Numbered from the stretch's first letter, positions 24,243-34,321 are shown. The stretch: 62,207 nucleotides of DNA from Haliscomenobacter sp. (GCF_016718685.1 NZ_JADKCX010000046.1:1-62207), one strand, 5' to 3'. Notes: generated by a model not told the origin, from the letters alone. Made by a program: numbers and translations.

Positions 24243-25714
24243 TTAATGAGAGAATTCTTCTTTTAGAATCTCTTTATCGTCGAAGGCATGTTTTACCCCT
24301 TTGATTTCCTGATATTTTCGTGGCCTTTGCCCGCCACCAGCACCACATCTCCACTTTGTGCCAAACGGCAAGCAGTGCGAATGGCCTCTTTGCGGTCGGT
24401 GATGCTCAATACCTGACGCCGTGACCCAGCGGGCACTCCGGCCTCCATCTCGCGGATGATGGCTTCGGGTTCTTCCGAACGTGGATTGTCGCTGGTCAGG
24501 ATTACCTGGTCACTGTACTGACAAGCCACTTTCGCCATCGTAGGCCGTTTGGTCCGGTCGCGGTCTCCACCACAACCCACTACCGTGAGCACTTTAGCGT
24601 CGGCTTTGCGCAGGGCCTGGATGGTTTCGAGCACCTTTTCCAGGGCATCTGGCGTATGGGCGTAATCCACAATGGCCGTTACCTGGCGTTTTTGGTCCAA
24701 CACGTAATCGAAGCGGCCTTCCGCTGCTTTGAGTCGGCTCAACTGCGTGAGGGTCTCCACTTTGTCCTGCTCCAGCAATACCGCGGTGGCGTATACGGCC
24801 AGCAGGTTGTACGCGTTGAACTCTCCGATCAAGCGACCGTAAAAATCCTGGTTGTCAATGTCCAAGTGCAGCCCCGTTAGGCTGTTCTCAATGATGCGCG
24901 CCCGAAACTCGGCCATCTGCCGCAAACTGTAGCGGTTTACGCTGGCAGCTGTATTTTGGGTCATCACCATTCCCCGTTTGTCGTCGATGTTGACCAGGGC
25001 AAAAGCACGCTTCGACAGTTGGTCAAAAAAGCTTTTTTTAGCGCGGATGTAATTGTCAAAAGTTAGATGGTAGTCCAGGTGATCGTGGGTGATGTTGGTG
25101 AAAATGGCCCCTTTGAAGTCCAGTCCGGCGATGCGACCTTGGTCTACCGCGTGGGAACTTACTTCCATAAAAGCATATTCACATCCAGCTTCCACCATTT
25201 GGGCCAGCAATGCATTGATGGCTACTGCATCGGGCGTTGTATGGGTGGAAGCGATCACCTGGCTGGCAATGCGATTTTCTACGGTTGATAGCAAACCACA
25301 CTTGTAGCCTAAACCACTAAACAGGTCATAGAGTAAAGTAACGGTAGTGGTTTTGCCGTTGGTTCCGGTTACCCCCACCAGGGTCAATTGGCGGGAAGGA
25401 TGCTCGTAAAAAGCCGAGGCTAAAAACCCCAGGGCTTGAGCAGAATTGGCTACTTGCACTATCGTTACCTGATCCGGAACGTTTTCCGGGATCGTTTCAA
25501 CAACCAGGGCACTGATACCCGCTTGCAGGGTTTGAGGAATGAATTGGTGGCCATCCACCTGTACTCCTTTTACCGCTACAAACACTTTATTTGGGCCCGC
25601 TTTGCGGGAATCAAAAATCACTTCATTGATGGCGATGTCGGTTGAACCCACAACCTGCAAGGGTTTTAAGCCTTGTAGCAGCGAGGTTAAGGTTTTGCTC
25701 GTTTGCTCCATCAT
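24243..25714 (-). CDS. murE: UDP-MurNAc-tripeptide synthetase MurE, with a 1-nt frame error near the 3' end
   Basis: Adds the third stem-peptide residue (probably meso-diaminopimelate) to UDP-MurNAc-dipeptide. Seen: GVTGTNGKTTTVTLLYD, STHTTPDAVAIN, EVSSHAVDQGRI, NITHDHLDYH, VDYAHTPDALEKVL, TSDNPRSEEPEAII and GKGHE. As written the frame stops at 24293 right after GKGHEN (473 residues). One more A in the A4 run at 24315-24318 restores a tail beginning YQEIKGVKHAFDDKE and ending at 24243, 490 residues, the usual MurE C-terminus. The start overlaps the ftsI stop by 4 nt. I therefore give the repaired span. Confidence 0.92.
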
Positions 25715-27840
25715 CGCAGGGTTATTGAGATCATTTGTCCACGTACTTTGGTATTGGGCGGCACCGACTGACTGATGACCTTCCCTACCCCATTGAGGCG
25801 CACTTTCAGTCCCGCGTTTTCAAGGGCGTACAAGGCATCGCGCAAGGTCATGCCCAGTACATTGGGTACCAATCGTTCAACCAATTGACGGTCTTGGAAG
25901 AAGATCGAATCGGCGTGGGTGCGCATCACCGCCATTTCTGTACCTGGGCGTCCGTAAAAAGGCAAATCCAGGTACTTCATTGCGGTGCGCAAATCAGCCG
26001 CTGCGCCAACATCCAAACCGGGTAGGGCTTCGTTTTTCATCACGGGTCGCTCCGCCAGATTGATTGGCGATTGGTGATTTGAACCCGAAGCCATAATCTT
26101 GTCGGCAACCTCCCGGAAAATAGGGCCAGCAACGTCCGAACCATAAAATCCGGCTTTACGTGGCCGATGGATCACTACGATACAGGAATAACGTGGGCTT
26201 TCCGCAGGAAAATAACCGACGAAGGAGGCACGGTATCCACCAATTTTGATGTTGTTGCCACTGCGGCGGTAGTTGATCTGCGCCGTACCCGTTTTACCCG
26301 CAAAATTGTAGGCATCGGTGTGCAGTTTGCGCGCAGTACCATCATTGACTACACCTTCCAAAAGTTTACGAATGCGCTCAATGGAACGCTCCGAAGCAAT
26401 TTGCCTTTTGACCACGGTGGGTGGAAACTCCTCCAGGATTTCGCCATAACGCTGGGTACCCGAAACCAAATAGGGTTTCATCATGATGCCATTGTTGGCA
26501 ATCGAGTTGTAGAATGACAACAATTGCAGCGGCGTAATCCGCAACTCATATCCATGCGAAATCCAGGGCAACGAAATGCCACTCCAGGTTTCACTAAATG
26601 CTTCTTTCAGGTAAGGGTTGGCCTCCCCTTCCACTTCAACTCCCGAAGGCAAATGCAGGTTGAACTGCTTGAGTCGCCGGATGAATCGGTCGGGGCCATT
26701 GCCTGAGCCATAATAGCGTTGAGCCAGGCCCGCAATACCTACGTTGGAGGATATTTCAAAGGCTTTTTGAATCGAAATGGTATCCAGACCGGTACTTTCC
26801 GGAGAAGAGTCGACCATAAAGGACTCAAAAAACTGGGCTTTACCGTGGTTGATGTTGATGGAGTCCTCTAATTTGATTACTCCATCCTCCAAAAGCGCCA
26901 ACATGGTGGCTGTTTTGAAGGTAGAGCCAGGTTCTACGGAAGATCCGATGGCGTAGTTGAAGGATTCCCACCATCCTGTTTCGCCACGACCCAAATTGGC
27001 AATGGCACGTATGGCACCCGTTTTTACATCCATGACGACTGCCGTGCCCCATTCTGCATCATGGGCATTCATGCCACGTAACAGGGCATTTTCGGTAATG
27101 TCCTGGATATTGACATCGATGGTGGTCATCACGTCATCACCACTTTTGGGATCCATGCCAGACAAGTCTTCCAAAGGCAACCAAATGTCTTTTTTCCCAT
27201 CTACCTGGATCATCATTTGTCCACCCGGTTGTCCACGCAGGATGGAATCCATAGCCCCTTCGATGCCTACCGGTTTGGCGCTCTCCCGCACATAACCAAT
27301 CGTCCTTTGTGCCAGGAGGCCAAAGGGACGGCGACGTTCGTTGCGTTGTTCCACGATCAACCCGCCCCGAAAACGGCCTTTGTTGAACAGTGGATATTTC
27401 TCAATGCGGTCCTTTTCAATAAAAGTAGCCCCTTTTTTGATCAAGATGTGGCGGTTGCTGGAATCGGCGCGGGCGCGGATAAAATAGTCGCGCAAGCCAC
27501 CTGGCGTGTAGGTATCGTCCACGTAACTGGCCAAACAGTAGGACAAGGAGTCGATGTTTTCATTGAAGTCCTTTACTTGTGGCGCTACGGGGTCGAAATA
27601 CAAATCAAAATAGGGAATAGAGGTAGACAGCACGCTACCATCCATAGCCAGGATGTTGCCACGTTCGGCTTCGATGGTTTTGTAACGAACATTGTTGTCA
27701 ATTCCTTGTTGCCGCCACTCTTCCCCCTGCACGATACTAATGTTGATGGTGCGCCATACCATAATGACAGAAGCCGGTATGAAGATACCGAACAACAAGA
27801 AGTAAATCCGATAAAGAATTTCGTTCTTGATTTCCATCAC
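25711..27840 (-). CDS. ftsI: Septal penicillin-binding protein FtsI (PBP3-like) with C-terminal PASTA domain
   Basis: Class B transpeptidase that cross-links septal peptidoglycan, partner of FtsW. 709 residues: one N-terminal transmembrane segment (YFLLFGIFIPASVIMVWRT), dimerisation domain (RGNILAMDGSVLSTSIPYFD), then transpeptidase motifs SxxK (EPGSTFKTATM), SSN (FEISSNVGIAG) and KTG (FAGKTGTAQINY). A PASTA domain follows (VPNVLGMTLRDALYALENAG), as in many Bacteroidota FtsI. Start ATG 27840; ATG 27837 is also possible. Linked to murE by an ATGA overlap. Confidence 0.96.
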   Translation of the reverse strand: MMEIKNEILYRIYFLLFGIFIPASVIMVWRTINISIVQGEEWRQQGIDNNVRYKTIEAERGNILAMDGSVLSTSIPYFDLYFDPVAPQVKDFNENIDSLSYCLASYVDDTYTPGGLRDYFIRARADSSNRHILIKKGATFIEKDRIEKYPLFNKGRFRGGLIVEQRNERRRPFGLLAQRTIGYVRESAKPVGIEGAMDSILRGQPGGQMMIQVDGKKDIWLPLEDLSGMDPKSGDDVMTTIDVNIQDITENALLRGMNAHDAEWGTAVVMDVKTGAIRAIANLGRGETGWWESFNYAIGSSVEPGSTFKTATMLALLEDGVIKLEDSININHGKAQFFESFMVDSSPESTGLDTISIQKAFEISSNVGIAGLAQRYYGSGNGPDRFIRRLKQFNLHLPSGVEVEGEANPYLKEAFSETWSGISLPWISHGYELRITPLQLLSFYNSIANNGIMMKPYLVSGTQRYGEILEEFPPTVVKRQIASERSIERIRKLLEGVVNDGTARKLHTDAYNFAGKTGTAQINYRRSGNNIKIGGYRASFVGYFPAESPRYSCIVVIHRPRKAGFYGSDVAGPIFREVADKIMASGSNHQSPINLAERPVMKNEALPGLDVGAAADLRTAMKYLDLPFYGRPGTEMAVMRTHADSIFFQDRQLVERLVPNVLGMTLRDALYALENAGLKVRLNGVGKVISQSVPPNTKVRGQMISITLR

Positions 27841-27882
27841 TTGGTTTTGTCAATTGTTGGGCCTAGGCTTTTCAATTGAGGG

Positions 27883-28212
27883 TTAATAATCGTTTTTGTC
27901 TTTCACTACAATGCGCTTGGGTTGTGTTCCAAACGCTTCGAAGTCTTGATCCTTGAGGCGGTCAGCCAGTTCAGATTGTCGACTGTTGTACATGTTTTCC
28001 GACTCCAGGGTCATGTATTGCCAGCGCAGCTCCCGCAAATCGCGTTGCAGTTGTTGGATTTGGCGTACGTTTTTTTCGGCAAAGCGAGAATTGGCGATGT
28101 AGATTACAGCCAAAAAACCCAAAAAAATCACAAAGGACAGGTTCTTGAGGATGAGTTCCGAGGTCAGGAAGCCCAGTTCAAAGTATTGTCCGATGCCTGA
28201 TTTTTTTGCCAT
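27883..28212 (-). CDS. ftsL: FtsL-like divisome protein
   Basis: A 109-residue bitopic protein: cytoplasmic N-terminus, one transmembrane segment (NLSFVIFLGFLAVIYIA, about 24-40) and a periplasmic coiled coil (EKNVRQIQQLQRDLRELRWQ). This architecture and its place between rsmH and ftsI identify it as FtsL, whose sequence is poorly conserved. It would join FtsQ and an FtsB-like protein to activate FtsWI. Confidence 0.88.
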   Translation of the reverse strand: MAKKSGIGQYFELGFLTSELILKNLSFVIFLGFLAVIYIANSRFAEKNVRQIQQLQRDLRELRWQYMTLESENMYNSRQSELADRLKDQDFEAFGTQPKRIVVKDKNDY

Positions 28213-28241
28213 TTTTTTATGTTTCGTTCGTTGGGTTGCCC

Positions 28242-29138
28242 CTACAGTTTTGCGGCTACGCGCATTTTGGCGCTGCGTGACCGCGGGTTTGCTTTGATTT
28301 CTATTTCACTGGGCAACATCGCCTTCTTGGTAATGACCTCAAAAGGCCGGGTAATGTTGCCGTAAAAATCTTGCTCCATTTCCCCATCCACTTTGCCGGT
28401 TTTGATGAAATTTTTCACCATGCGGTCTTCAATGGAGTGGTAGGCGATGACCACCAAACGGCCTCCCGGTTTGAGCACTTGTAAGGACTGTTCCAGAAAA
28501 TCCTGGAGTGCGCCTACTTCATCGTTGACCTCCATGCGCAGGGCTTGGAAAACCTGGGCGAGGTAACGATTGCGTTGTCCGCGCACCAGTGGGTCAAGCA
28601 CTGCCAGCAAATCGCTGATGCTGCGCATTGGGCGTACCTGCCGTTCGCGTACGATGGCCTGGGCCAAGGTGCGGGAATTGCGCACTTCACCGAGGGTGCC
28701 AAACATGTTTTGCAGTTCGGCTTCGGTATAAGTGGCCAATACATCGGCGGCGCTGCGCTCCCCTTGCTGGTTCATGCGCATGTCCAATTGCGTGTCAAAA
28801 CGAAATGAAAAACCGCGTTCGGCTTCATTCAATTGATGGGAGGAAACCCCCAAATCTGCCAAAATTCCGTCCACTTCAACCGCATCGTGCAAGCGCAAAA
28901 AACGGCGCAAAAAGCGGAAGTTGTGGGGCACAAACGTAAACCTGGGATCATCCAGGGCGTTGCGTTGCGCGTCTTCATCCTGGTCAAACCCGATCAGGCG
29001 AGCGTTCTCGTCCAGGGCTTGTAAGATCAGGCGGGCGTGTCCTCCTCCGCCAAAAGTGGCATCAACGTAAGTGCCTCCTGCCTGGATGTTTAAGGCTTCT
29101 ATTGCTTCGCTGGCCAGGACAGGGTTGTGGTACTCCAT
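28242..29138 (-). CDS. rsmH: 16S rRNA (cytosine(1402)-N(4))-methyltransferase
   Basis: SAM-dependent N4-methylation of C1402 in 16S rRNA. 298 residues. Seen: YHNPVLASEAIEAL, the SAM-binding YVDATFGGGGHARLIL, GILADLGVSSHQLNEAERGF (in parts), MRMNQ, FQALRMEVNDE and VIAYHSIEDRMVKNFI, all standard for RsmH/MraW. It begins 4 nt after mraZ. Confidence 0.97.
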   Translation of the reverse strand: MEYHNPVLASEAIEALNIQAGGTYVDATFGGGGHARLILQALDENARLIGFDQDEDAQRNALDDPRFTFVPHNFRFLRRFLRLHDAVEVDGILADLGVSSHQLNEAERGFSFRFDTQLDMRMNQQGERSAADVLATYTEAELQNMFGTLGEVRNSRTLAQAIVRERQVRPMRSISDLLAVLDPLVRGQRNRYLAQVFQALRMEVNDEVGALQDFLEQSLQVLKPGGRLVVIAYHSIEDRMVKNFIKTGKVDGEMEQDFYGNITRPFEVITKKAMLPSEIEIKANPRSRSAKMRVAAKL

Positions 29139-29142
29139 CAGT

Positions 29143-29592
29143 TTATACTTTTGGGCTCATAACGCGTTGTGCCAATCCCGAAAAATCAGCGGGTTCGTCG
29201 TCCAACATGTCATCGTAGCGGTCTTTCGACCACACTTCTACCCGATCGTTGTAGGCCATCAGAATCACGTCTTTTTCAATGCCCGCGTATTCGAGGAGGC
29301 GCTTGTTGAGCAGAATGCGATCGGAACTGTCCATCGTCAACTCTTGAGCACCCCGGTAGAAATAGCGTTGAAAAGCACGGCTTTCCTGATCGTAGTAATT
29401 CAGTTGGTCAATTTCTTCGGTGATTTTTTCCCATACTTCACGGGGATACAACATGAGACATTTCTCAAAACCCCGGTTCATGACAAAGGTGTAGGCTTCG
29501 CGCTCACCGAGTTGACTGATCAACCCGCTAGGCAGACGCATTCGACCCTTTTCGTCGATTTTGCATTCGAATTCGCCCAATAGCTTACGCAT
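29143..29592 (-). CDS. mraZ: Transcriptional regulator MraZ
   Basis: DNA-binding regulator of the division and cell wall cluster, with two AbrB-like swapped-hairpin repeats: LGEFECKIDEKGRMRLPSGL at the N-terminus and AQELTMDSSDRILLNKRLLE in the second half. 149 residues. First gene of the cluster. A row of three 10-bp direct repeats typical of MraZ operators lies 41 bp upstream, so autorepression is expected. Confidence 0.95.
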   Translation of the reverse strand: MRKLLGEFECKIDEKGRMRLPSGLISQLGEREAYTFVMNRGFEKCLMLYPREVWEKITEEIDQLNYYDQESRAFQRYFYRGAQELTMDSSDRILLNKRLLEYAGIEKDVILMAYNDRVEVWSKDRYDDMLDDEPADFSGLAQRVMSPKV

Positions 29593-29620
29593 GGATACAC
29601 CTTTAGCATGTTTGTGTGTC

Positions 29621-29662
29621 CAAAATTAAGGACTTTTTCCACAAATTGCCACTTTCTCCCAC
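29621..29662 (-). promoter_or_regulatory. MraZ operator and promoter of the dcw cluster
   Basis: On the minus strand three contiguous 10-bp repeats, GTGGGAGAAA, GTGGCAATTT and GTGGAAAAAG (29662-29633), match the MraZ-box pattern of TGGG/TGGN repeats at 10-bp spacing. TAATTTTG (29628-29621) just downstream fits the TAnnTTTG -7 box. A looser GTGGGA..TTGGAA pair lies further up at 29696-29676. Confidence 0.75.
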
Positions 29663-29947
29663 TTTTTTAATCAATTTTTCCAACTTTTTTCCCACTTACC
29701 TGTTCTTTGCTGCAAAATATCACTGTTATGATTTCATGTCTAATTTTTTTGATAACATTTAAGTTCGGGGGTCGGGGCATTGATGGTGTGGGTGTGGGAA
29801 AAAGTGGGCGCGACTTGGGTTTTTGGATCCAAGCTGAGCCGGGTTTGATGTACAGATGAAATGATTATTTATTTTCAATACAAAAATAAACAATAATTTT
29901 ATTTAAAAAACTTTTCTGTGTATTTTCTTGATAAATGCTGTAAATGT

Positions 29948-30062
29948 TCCAACACTCGCCTGCGGCGAATGAATAATAGACTTATCCCGCAGATCACGCT
30001 GATTGATTTTTCAAAAAGAGATATTATCTGCGTAAATCCGCGTGATCTGCGGGGAGAAACAG
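29948..30062. repeat. GCAGAT-family composite inverted repeat
   Basis: Contains the small hairpin TCGCCTGCGGCGA, then CCGCAGATCACGC, a centre with AAAAGAGATATTATCTGCG, and CGCGTGATCTGCGGG. The same two modules occur at 37003-37112 and 52667-52817. The rest of the mraZ upstream gap (29663-29947) is AT-rich and holds no gene I can support. Confidence 0.8.
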
Positions 30063-30077
30063 CAGCGAAGCTACGAG

Positions 30078-31673
30078 CTACCGCACCAATTGCACTTCCC
30101 CAAACTTCGTTTGTTCGCGTCCATTTTTCAACACCACATTGACGACATAAACATACAAGCCTTCCGGGGCGGGTTTGCCTCGTGAGCTGCCATCCCAACG
30201 GGTAGTGGCTTCTTCCGACGACAAATCGCGGGCACTAAACACCTGTTCGCCCCAACGGTCAAACACCCGGAGGGAAATGATCGTCAATTCGGAGGAATTG
30301 GCGAAAACCCCAAACGTGTCGTTGACACCATCATCATTGGGTGAAAAAGCGGTGGGCATGAAGATTTTAAGGTTGTCCAAATCGAGGTAAACGGTGCTGT
30401 CGCAGCCCAGGGTAGATTGCAGGTGGAGGGCATATTTGCCCGGCGTGTGGATTTGGCGGGTGCCTACGGTTACAAAATCACCCTCCAGGACACGGGTTTG
30501 CAGCGAGTCGATCAAATCGTCTTCAATCTCCAGGGTGAGCGTGACCACACTGTCGCAATTGTTGACCGAAGTGAAGGTTTCTTGATACGTTCCGGCTCGA
30601 CTGAGTTTGCGCGACTTGAAAGCATAACTCGTTCCCGGACAAATCTTTTGGGTCAATGCACTCGTCTCCACGGGGCGTTGGTGATGATACATGGACGTGA
30701 TGCGGCAATCGCTGGCCGATTCGATGCGAACCTGGTAGATGCCCTCCCCGGTTTTGACCTGCAACTCGGGCTGGGTTTCACCCACCAGGGCGATGCCTTC
30801 CTTGTACCACTGATAGGTATAGCCATTGATGGTGGGCACACCGAGCACGAGTTTTTCCGAACAGGGGTGGTTGCGGGGGGTAATGACGTATTCAAAATTG
30901 ATGCGTTCGTCCAGTATCAGATTGTCGAAATAATAATAGGTATCCGTCGTCCAGCTGATCTCCACACAATCGGGCCCAATGGCAATGGCGGGGATGTCTT
31001 CCTTGGGTGTCACGTTAATTTCGTATTCTTTCCACTGGTTAACCCCCGACACGGAGACCCGCCCCAACTCCATCCAGCCTGGTCCATTCGTAGGGCAACC
31101 AAAACGCTCGTTGCCTCGGCCAAAAGGCAAATTTTTGCAATCGGTCGTACCATAAAATACTACATCCATCGGCGGAGAGTTGATGGCATGGGTAAAGCCG
31201 ATCCAAAACTTGAAGCGGTAGGCGGTGTTGGCCTTAAGTGGGCCTAACAAACAGGCTCCGGTATATTCTTTCCAATTGGGGTTGTTGTTTTGGTTGCCAA
31301 AAGTGCCATTGCGAAACCCTACAATGGCGTCCCCATCGGGGAAAGGCAGTGGTGCCGGGAGGCTGGGACGCCCGATCCAGCCGCAATTATGAATGTAATC
31401 GGTGGTGGCTTCCGAGGCCTGGATCCAGGTGACCGCGCAGTTGAGCTGTGAACGATCTTGTGGACAACAATTAAATTCTTCAAAAGAAGGATTGGGAATC
31501 AGGGAAATGGGCTCAATAACCTTGCACTTACAATCTGCGGTATCGTTGAGGTCGATGAATCCGTCGCCATCGTCGTCAAGGGCGTTGTTGCAAATTTCAG
31601 TACGGGCGTTTTGTGCACCTGCTTGCCCTAGGGAAAACAGGGCCAAACCCAAGGTAATGATGAGCAATCTCAT
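30078..31673 (-). CDS. Secreted protein with type IX secretion (type B) C-terminal sorting domain
   Basis: A 531-residue cell-surface or secreted protein. Signal peptide MRLLIITLGLALFSLGQAGA. A MopE-like acidic segment follows (ICNNALDDDGDGFIDLND), then a long region with GIYQVRIESASDC and CDSVVTLTLE-type Ig-like repeats. The C-terminal 90 residues are the gliding-motility-associated sorting domain: MPTAFSPNDDGVNDTFGVF, LRVFDRWGEQVF, RWDG, APEGLYVYVV and a terminal FGEVQLVR. Cargo of the type IX secretion system, probably surface-attached; ligand unknown. The 191-bp gap upstream shows nothing definite. Confidence 0.88.
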   Translation of the reverse strand: MRLLIITLGLALFSLGQAGAQNARTEICNNALDDDGDGFIDLNDTADCKCKVIEPISLIPNPSFEEFNCCPQDRSQLNCAVTWIQASEATTDYIHNCGWIGRPSLPAPLPFPDGDAIVGFRNGTFGNQNNNPNWKEYTGACLLGPLKANTAYRFKFWIGFTHAINSPPMDVVFYGTTDCKNLPFGRGNERFGCPTNGPGWMELGRVSVSGVNQWKEYEINVTPKEDIPAIAIGPDCVEISWTTDTYYYFDNLILDERINFEYVITPRNHPCSEKLVLGVPTINGYTYQWYKEGIALVGETQPELQVKTGEGIYQVRIESASDCRITSMYHHQRPVETSALTQKICPGTSYAFKSRKLSRAGTYQETFTSVNNCDSVVTLTLEIEDDLIDSLQTRVLEGDFVTVGTRQIHTPGKYALHLQSTLGCDSTVYLDLDNLKIFMPTAFSPNDDGVNDTFGVFANSSELTIISLRVFDRWGEQVFSARDLSSEEATTRWDGSSRGKPAPEGLYVYVVNVVLKNGREQTKFGEVQLVR

Positions 31674-31864
31674 AGGCTAGTGGTCTTGGATGGATAATCG
31701 GTGTTTAAGCTGTTAATTTACGATGCACATATTGACCCTGAAAACAGGGTATTAAGATAGGAGAATATTTGGAATTGTGTGGAGGAGGCGGGAAAGATTG
31801 TGAAAATTCGTCGGGGGGTGGCAGAAATGAGGGGTGAAGTATCTCTACCTGTGTCACTTGTCTC

Positions 31865-32750
31865 TTAATTAATGCGGGTTCTCTTTCGTTCCGTCATCAC
31901 CACCTGCACCGCCAACATCCCCAAAATCACCGCCCCCCCACGATCGTCCATAGCCCCGGTTTTTCGCCATAGCCGATGAACACCCAAAGCGGATTCAGGA
32001 TGGGTTCCATCATGGCGAGCAGCACACTTTCGATGGCCAGGGTACGTTTCAGGCCATAGTTGAACAACATGTATCCCAGTCCAATCTGGATCACGCCGAG
32101 GATAAAAAACAAGGCCCAGTGCTCCAGCGTCGGGGTAGCAGATTGCAGGTACCAGGGCAGGCAAATCAGGGCGATGAAGATGTTGCCCCAAAACAGGCCC
32201 GCGTCGTAGTTTTCGGGTTTATTGTAGCGTTGGGTGAGCATCATGGCGGCCAGCGTAAGGCCGGAAAAGAGGGCAATGAGGTTGCCCTTGAGGTTGCCTC
32301 CGCCCAGGTCTCCGGCAAAAAAGCAACATACCTAGGGTGCATACCACTACAGTGATGACGTTGAGGCGGGTGAGTTTGAACTTGAACAAGATGGGCTCCA
32401 GCAAAAAAACATAGATGGGCGCCGTGTACTGCAACAACACCGCATTGGCCGCCGTGGTCATCTTAGTGGCGACCACAAAACAAGTAGCAAGAGCGGTGTA
32501 TTCCAATCCCACCAGCACCACCATCGGCGTGAGCGTCAGTGCCCGTCGCCGGAATACAGCCAAAAAGGTCAGGGCCGCAAATACCGATCGGTAAAAGAGG
32601 ATGGTAAAGGCATCGTAGGGCAGTAACTTGATACAGAGACCGCCGGTGCTCCAGACCGTCGCACCGATTAGAACGGCGAGGACGCCAAGGCTGTGTTGGT
32701 TTTTTTGAGGTTCGAGGGTTCGAGGTTTGGGGTTCGGGGTTCTTTAACAT
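31865..32750 (-). pseudogene. EamA/DMT-family transporter, broken by three 1-nt indels
   Basis: Three overlapping frames carry successive pieces of a ten-helix drug/metabolite transporter: LGVLAVLIGATVWSTGGLC with ILFYRSVFAAL, then ALLATCF-like ATKMTTAANAVLLQYTAPIYV, then AALICLPWYL-type FIALICLPWYLQSA, LFFILGVIQIGLGYMLFNYG and AVILGMLAVQVVM. Removing one base from the T7 run at 32700-32706, one from the A6 run at 32317-32322, and adding one C at 31933-31939 gives a single frame of 294 residues, the normal family length. The first codons (ATG 32750) lie inside a TTCGAGGG repeat. Probably an intact gene with sequence errors; substrate unknown. Confidence 0.8.
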
Positions 32751-32789
32751 TGGAAACCCAACCCTCGAACCCCCGACCCCTTGAACCCT
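32707..32789. repeat. TTCGAGGG-family inverted-arm repeat (copy C)
   Basis: GAGGTTCGAGGGTTCGAGG on the left, a core around TCTTTAACATTGG, and CCCTCGAACCCCCGACCCC on the right. Shorter than the other copies. Lies between the EamA gene and the M28 peptidase stop. Confidence 0.8.
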
Positions 32790-34305
32790 ATTTCTTGTAC
32801 AACTCCGCTCCCGCCTTCTCATACTTATCCCCGGCCTTCCACTGTGGGCGTTGGGCATTGTCGGCGATGAGGCGAGCGAGGTTGGCAAAGGATTGGCAGT
32901 ACTTGAGGAAATACGGCATATCGATCGATTCGGCCTGATCGGCCACCTGGTGGTAATATTTGGAGATCACGTCGTCAAACTTGGTGATGCCCGGGCTATA
33001 GTTCAATGCAGGAACCCCTTTGGAGGCAAACGACACGTTGTCAGAACGATCGAAAAGGTTCTGTTCGGGAGCAGGCTCGGGAAAAACCTTGAGGTTGACC
33101 CGGTTGGCCGCCTCTTCCACCAGCGCGTCTGTGCCGGTACGGCTCCAGCCGATGATCGAGATGTGTTCGGTGCTGTTGTAGCCCGCACCGTCGGTGTTGA
33201 GGTTGAAAATACACTGCTTAAGCGGAATCAGCGGATTTTCGGAGTAGTATTGGCTGCCCAACAAACCCAGTTCTTCGCCCGTTACGGCCAATAAAATGAT
33301 CGAGCGTTTGGGGCGCTGTAGTGACAGGGCCTTGGCAGCGCTGAGCAGTGCAACGGTTCCCATCGCGTTATCACGGGCACCGTTGAAGATGCTGTCCTCT
33401 TTGGAGTAGGCACCACCACCTTCTTTGCCGACTCCAACGTGGTCGTAGTGGGCACTGAGGATCAGGTATTCATTCTTGAGTTCGGGGTCGCTGCCTTCAA
33501 GGATACCGACTACGTTTTGGCTAGGCACCATGCGGCGCGAAAAACCTGAACTCATCAGATTGGCCTTGAACTTTTTGCCCGCTTGCAGGTCTTTGATGTC
33601 GCTGATGTCGGTTTTTTCCTTCATCCAGCCGTAGATCATCTTGCTAGAGGCCTTGGGACCTTCTTTGGGGGCCACCCCCAGGCTTTCTTTGCCAAAATAA
33701 CTGGTGAAGAAATTCCAGGGGAAGCTCAATCGGTACAATTCGATCAAACCCACCGCACCGCGCTCATAGGCCCAGTCGCGTTTTTGGCCCATGGCCCGAA
33801 AGACGGCTTGTGGGGCGGATTCATTGGGCGGGCCGGGCAATACCACCACGATTTTACCTTTGACGTCTTTGCCTTTATAATCGTCTTGCCCTGTTTTTTC
33901 GTCAATCCAGCCATGGCCTGCAAAAACGACTTCCACCTTGTTCAGGGTGGCCGCATCTCCGGTCATGATGATGAAGTCTTCCTTGAACTTATAGTCGGTT
34001 TTGCCAATCATCAAACTGGCGGTAGCTGGCGGTGTACTGGCCTGAAAACCAATGGGCTGAAAATAGCCATTCAGTCCTGGCGCAGGTTGATAACCGTAGC
34101 TACGCAGGTGTTCGGCAATGTACCGGGCAGCAATGAGGTTTCCATTAGAGCCTGTGCGGCGTCCCCCCAATTCGTCGGAAGCCAGAAAGCGCAGGGGCAC
34201 TTCTACCTCGGCCTGGGTTAGGGCGAATTCAGGAGCGCTGGTTTTTTGGGCAAAGGCGGTGAGGCTCATACCCAAAAGGAGGGAAAGTAATGTTTGTTTT
34301 TTCAT
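32788..34305 (-). CDS. M28-family zinc metallopeptidase, secreted, with PA domain
   Basis: An aminopeptidase-like enzyme of 505 residues with signal peptide (MKKQTLLSLLLGMSLTAFAQ). The N-terminal part (EVPLRFLASDELGGRRTGSN) is typical of M28; a PA-like insert spans about 100-230. Metal ligands visible in order: His and Asp in LSAHYDHVG, Asp in NGARDNAMG, the catalytic Glu pair in VTGEELGLLGS, Asp in NTDGAGYN, and a C-terminal His in YYHQVAD. Export to the periplasm or beyond is expected. Flanked on both sides by TTCGAGGG repeats. Confidence 0.93.
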   Translation of the reverse strand: MKKQTLLSLLLGMSLTAFAQKTSAPEFALTQAEVEVPLRFLASDELGGRRTGSNGNLIAARYIAEHLRSYGYQPAPGLNGYFQPIGFQASTPPATASLMIGKTDYKFKEDFIIMTGDAATLNKVEVVFAGHGWIDEKTGQDDYKGKDVKGKIVVVLPGPPNESAPQAVFRAMGQKRDWAYERGAVGLIELYRLSFPWNFFTSYFGKESLGVAPKEGPKASSKMIYGWMKEKTDISDIKDLQAGKKFKANLMSSGFSRRMVPSQNVVGILEGSDPELKNEYLILSAHYDHVGVGKEGGGAYSKEDSIFNGARDNAMGTVALLSAAKALSLQRPKRSIILLAVTGEELGLLGSQYYSENPLIPLKQCIFNLNTDGAGYNSTEHISIIGWSRTGTDALVEEAANRVNLKVFPEPAPEQNLFDRSDNVSFASKGVPALNYSPGITKFDDVISKYYHQVADQAESIDMPYFLKYCQSFANLARLIADNAQRPQWKAGDKYEKAGAELYKK

Positions 34306-34321
34306 ATTTGTGGTTTTATTT

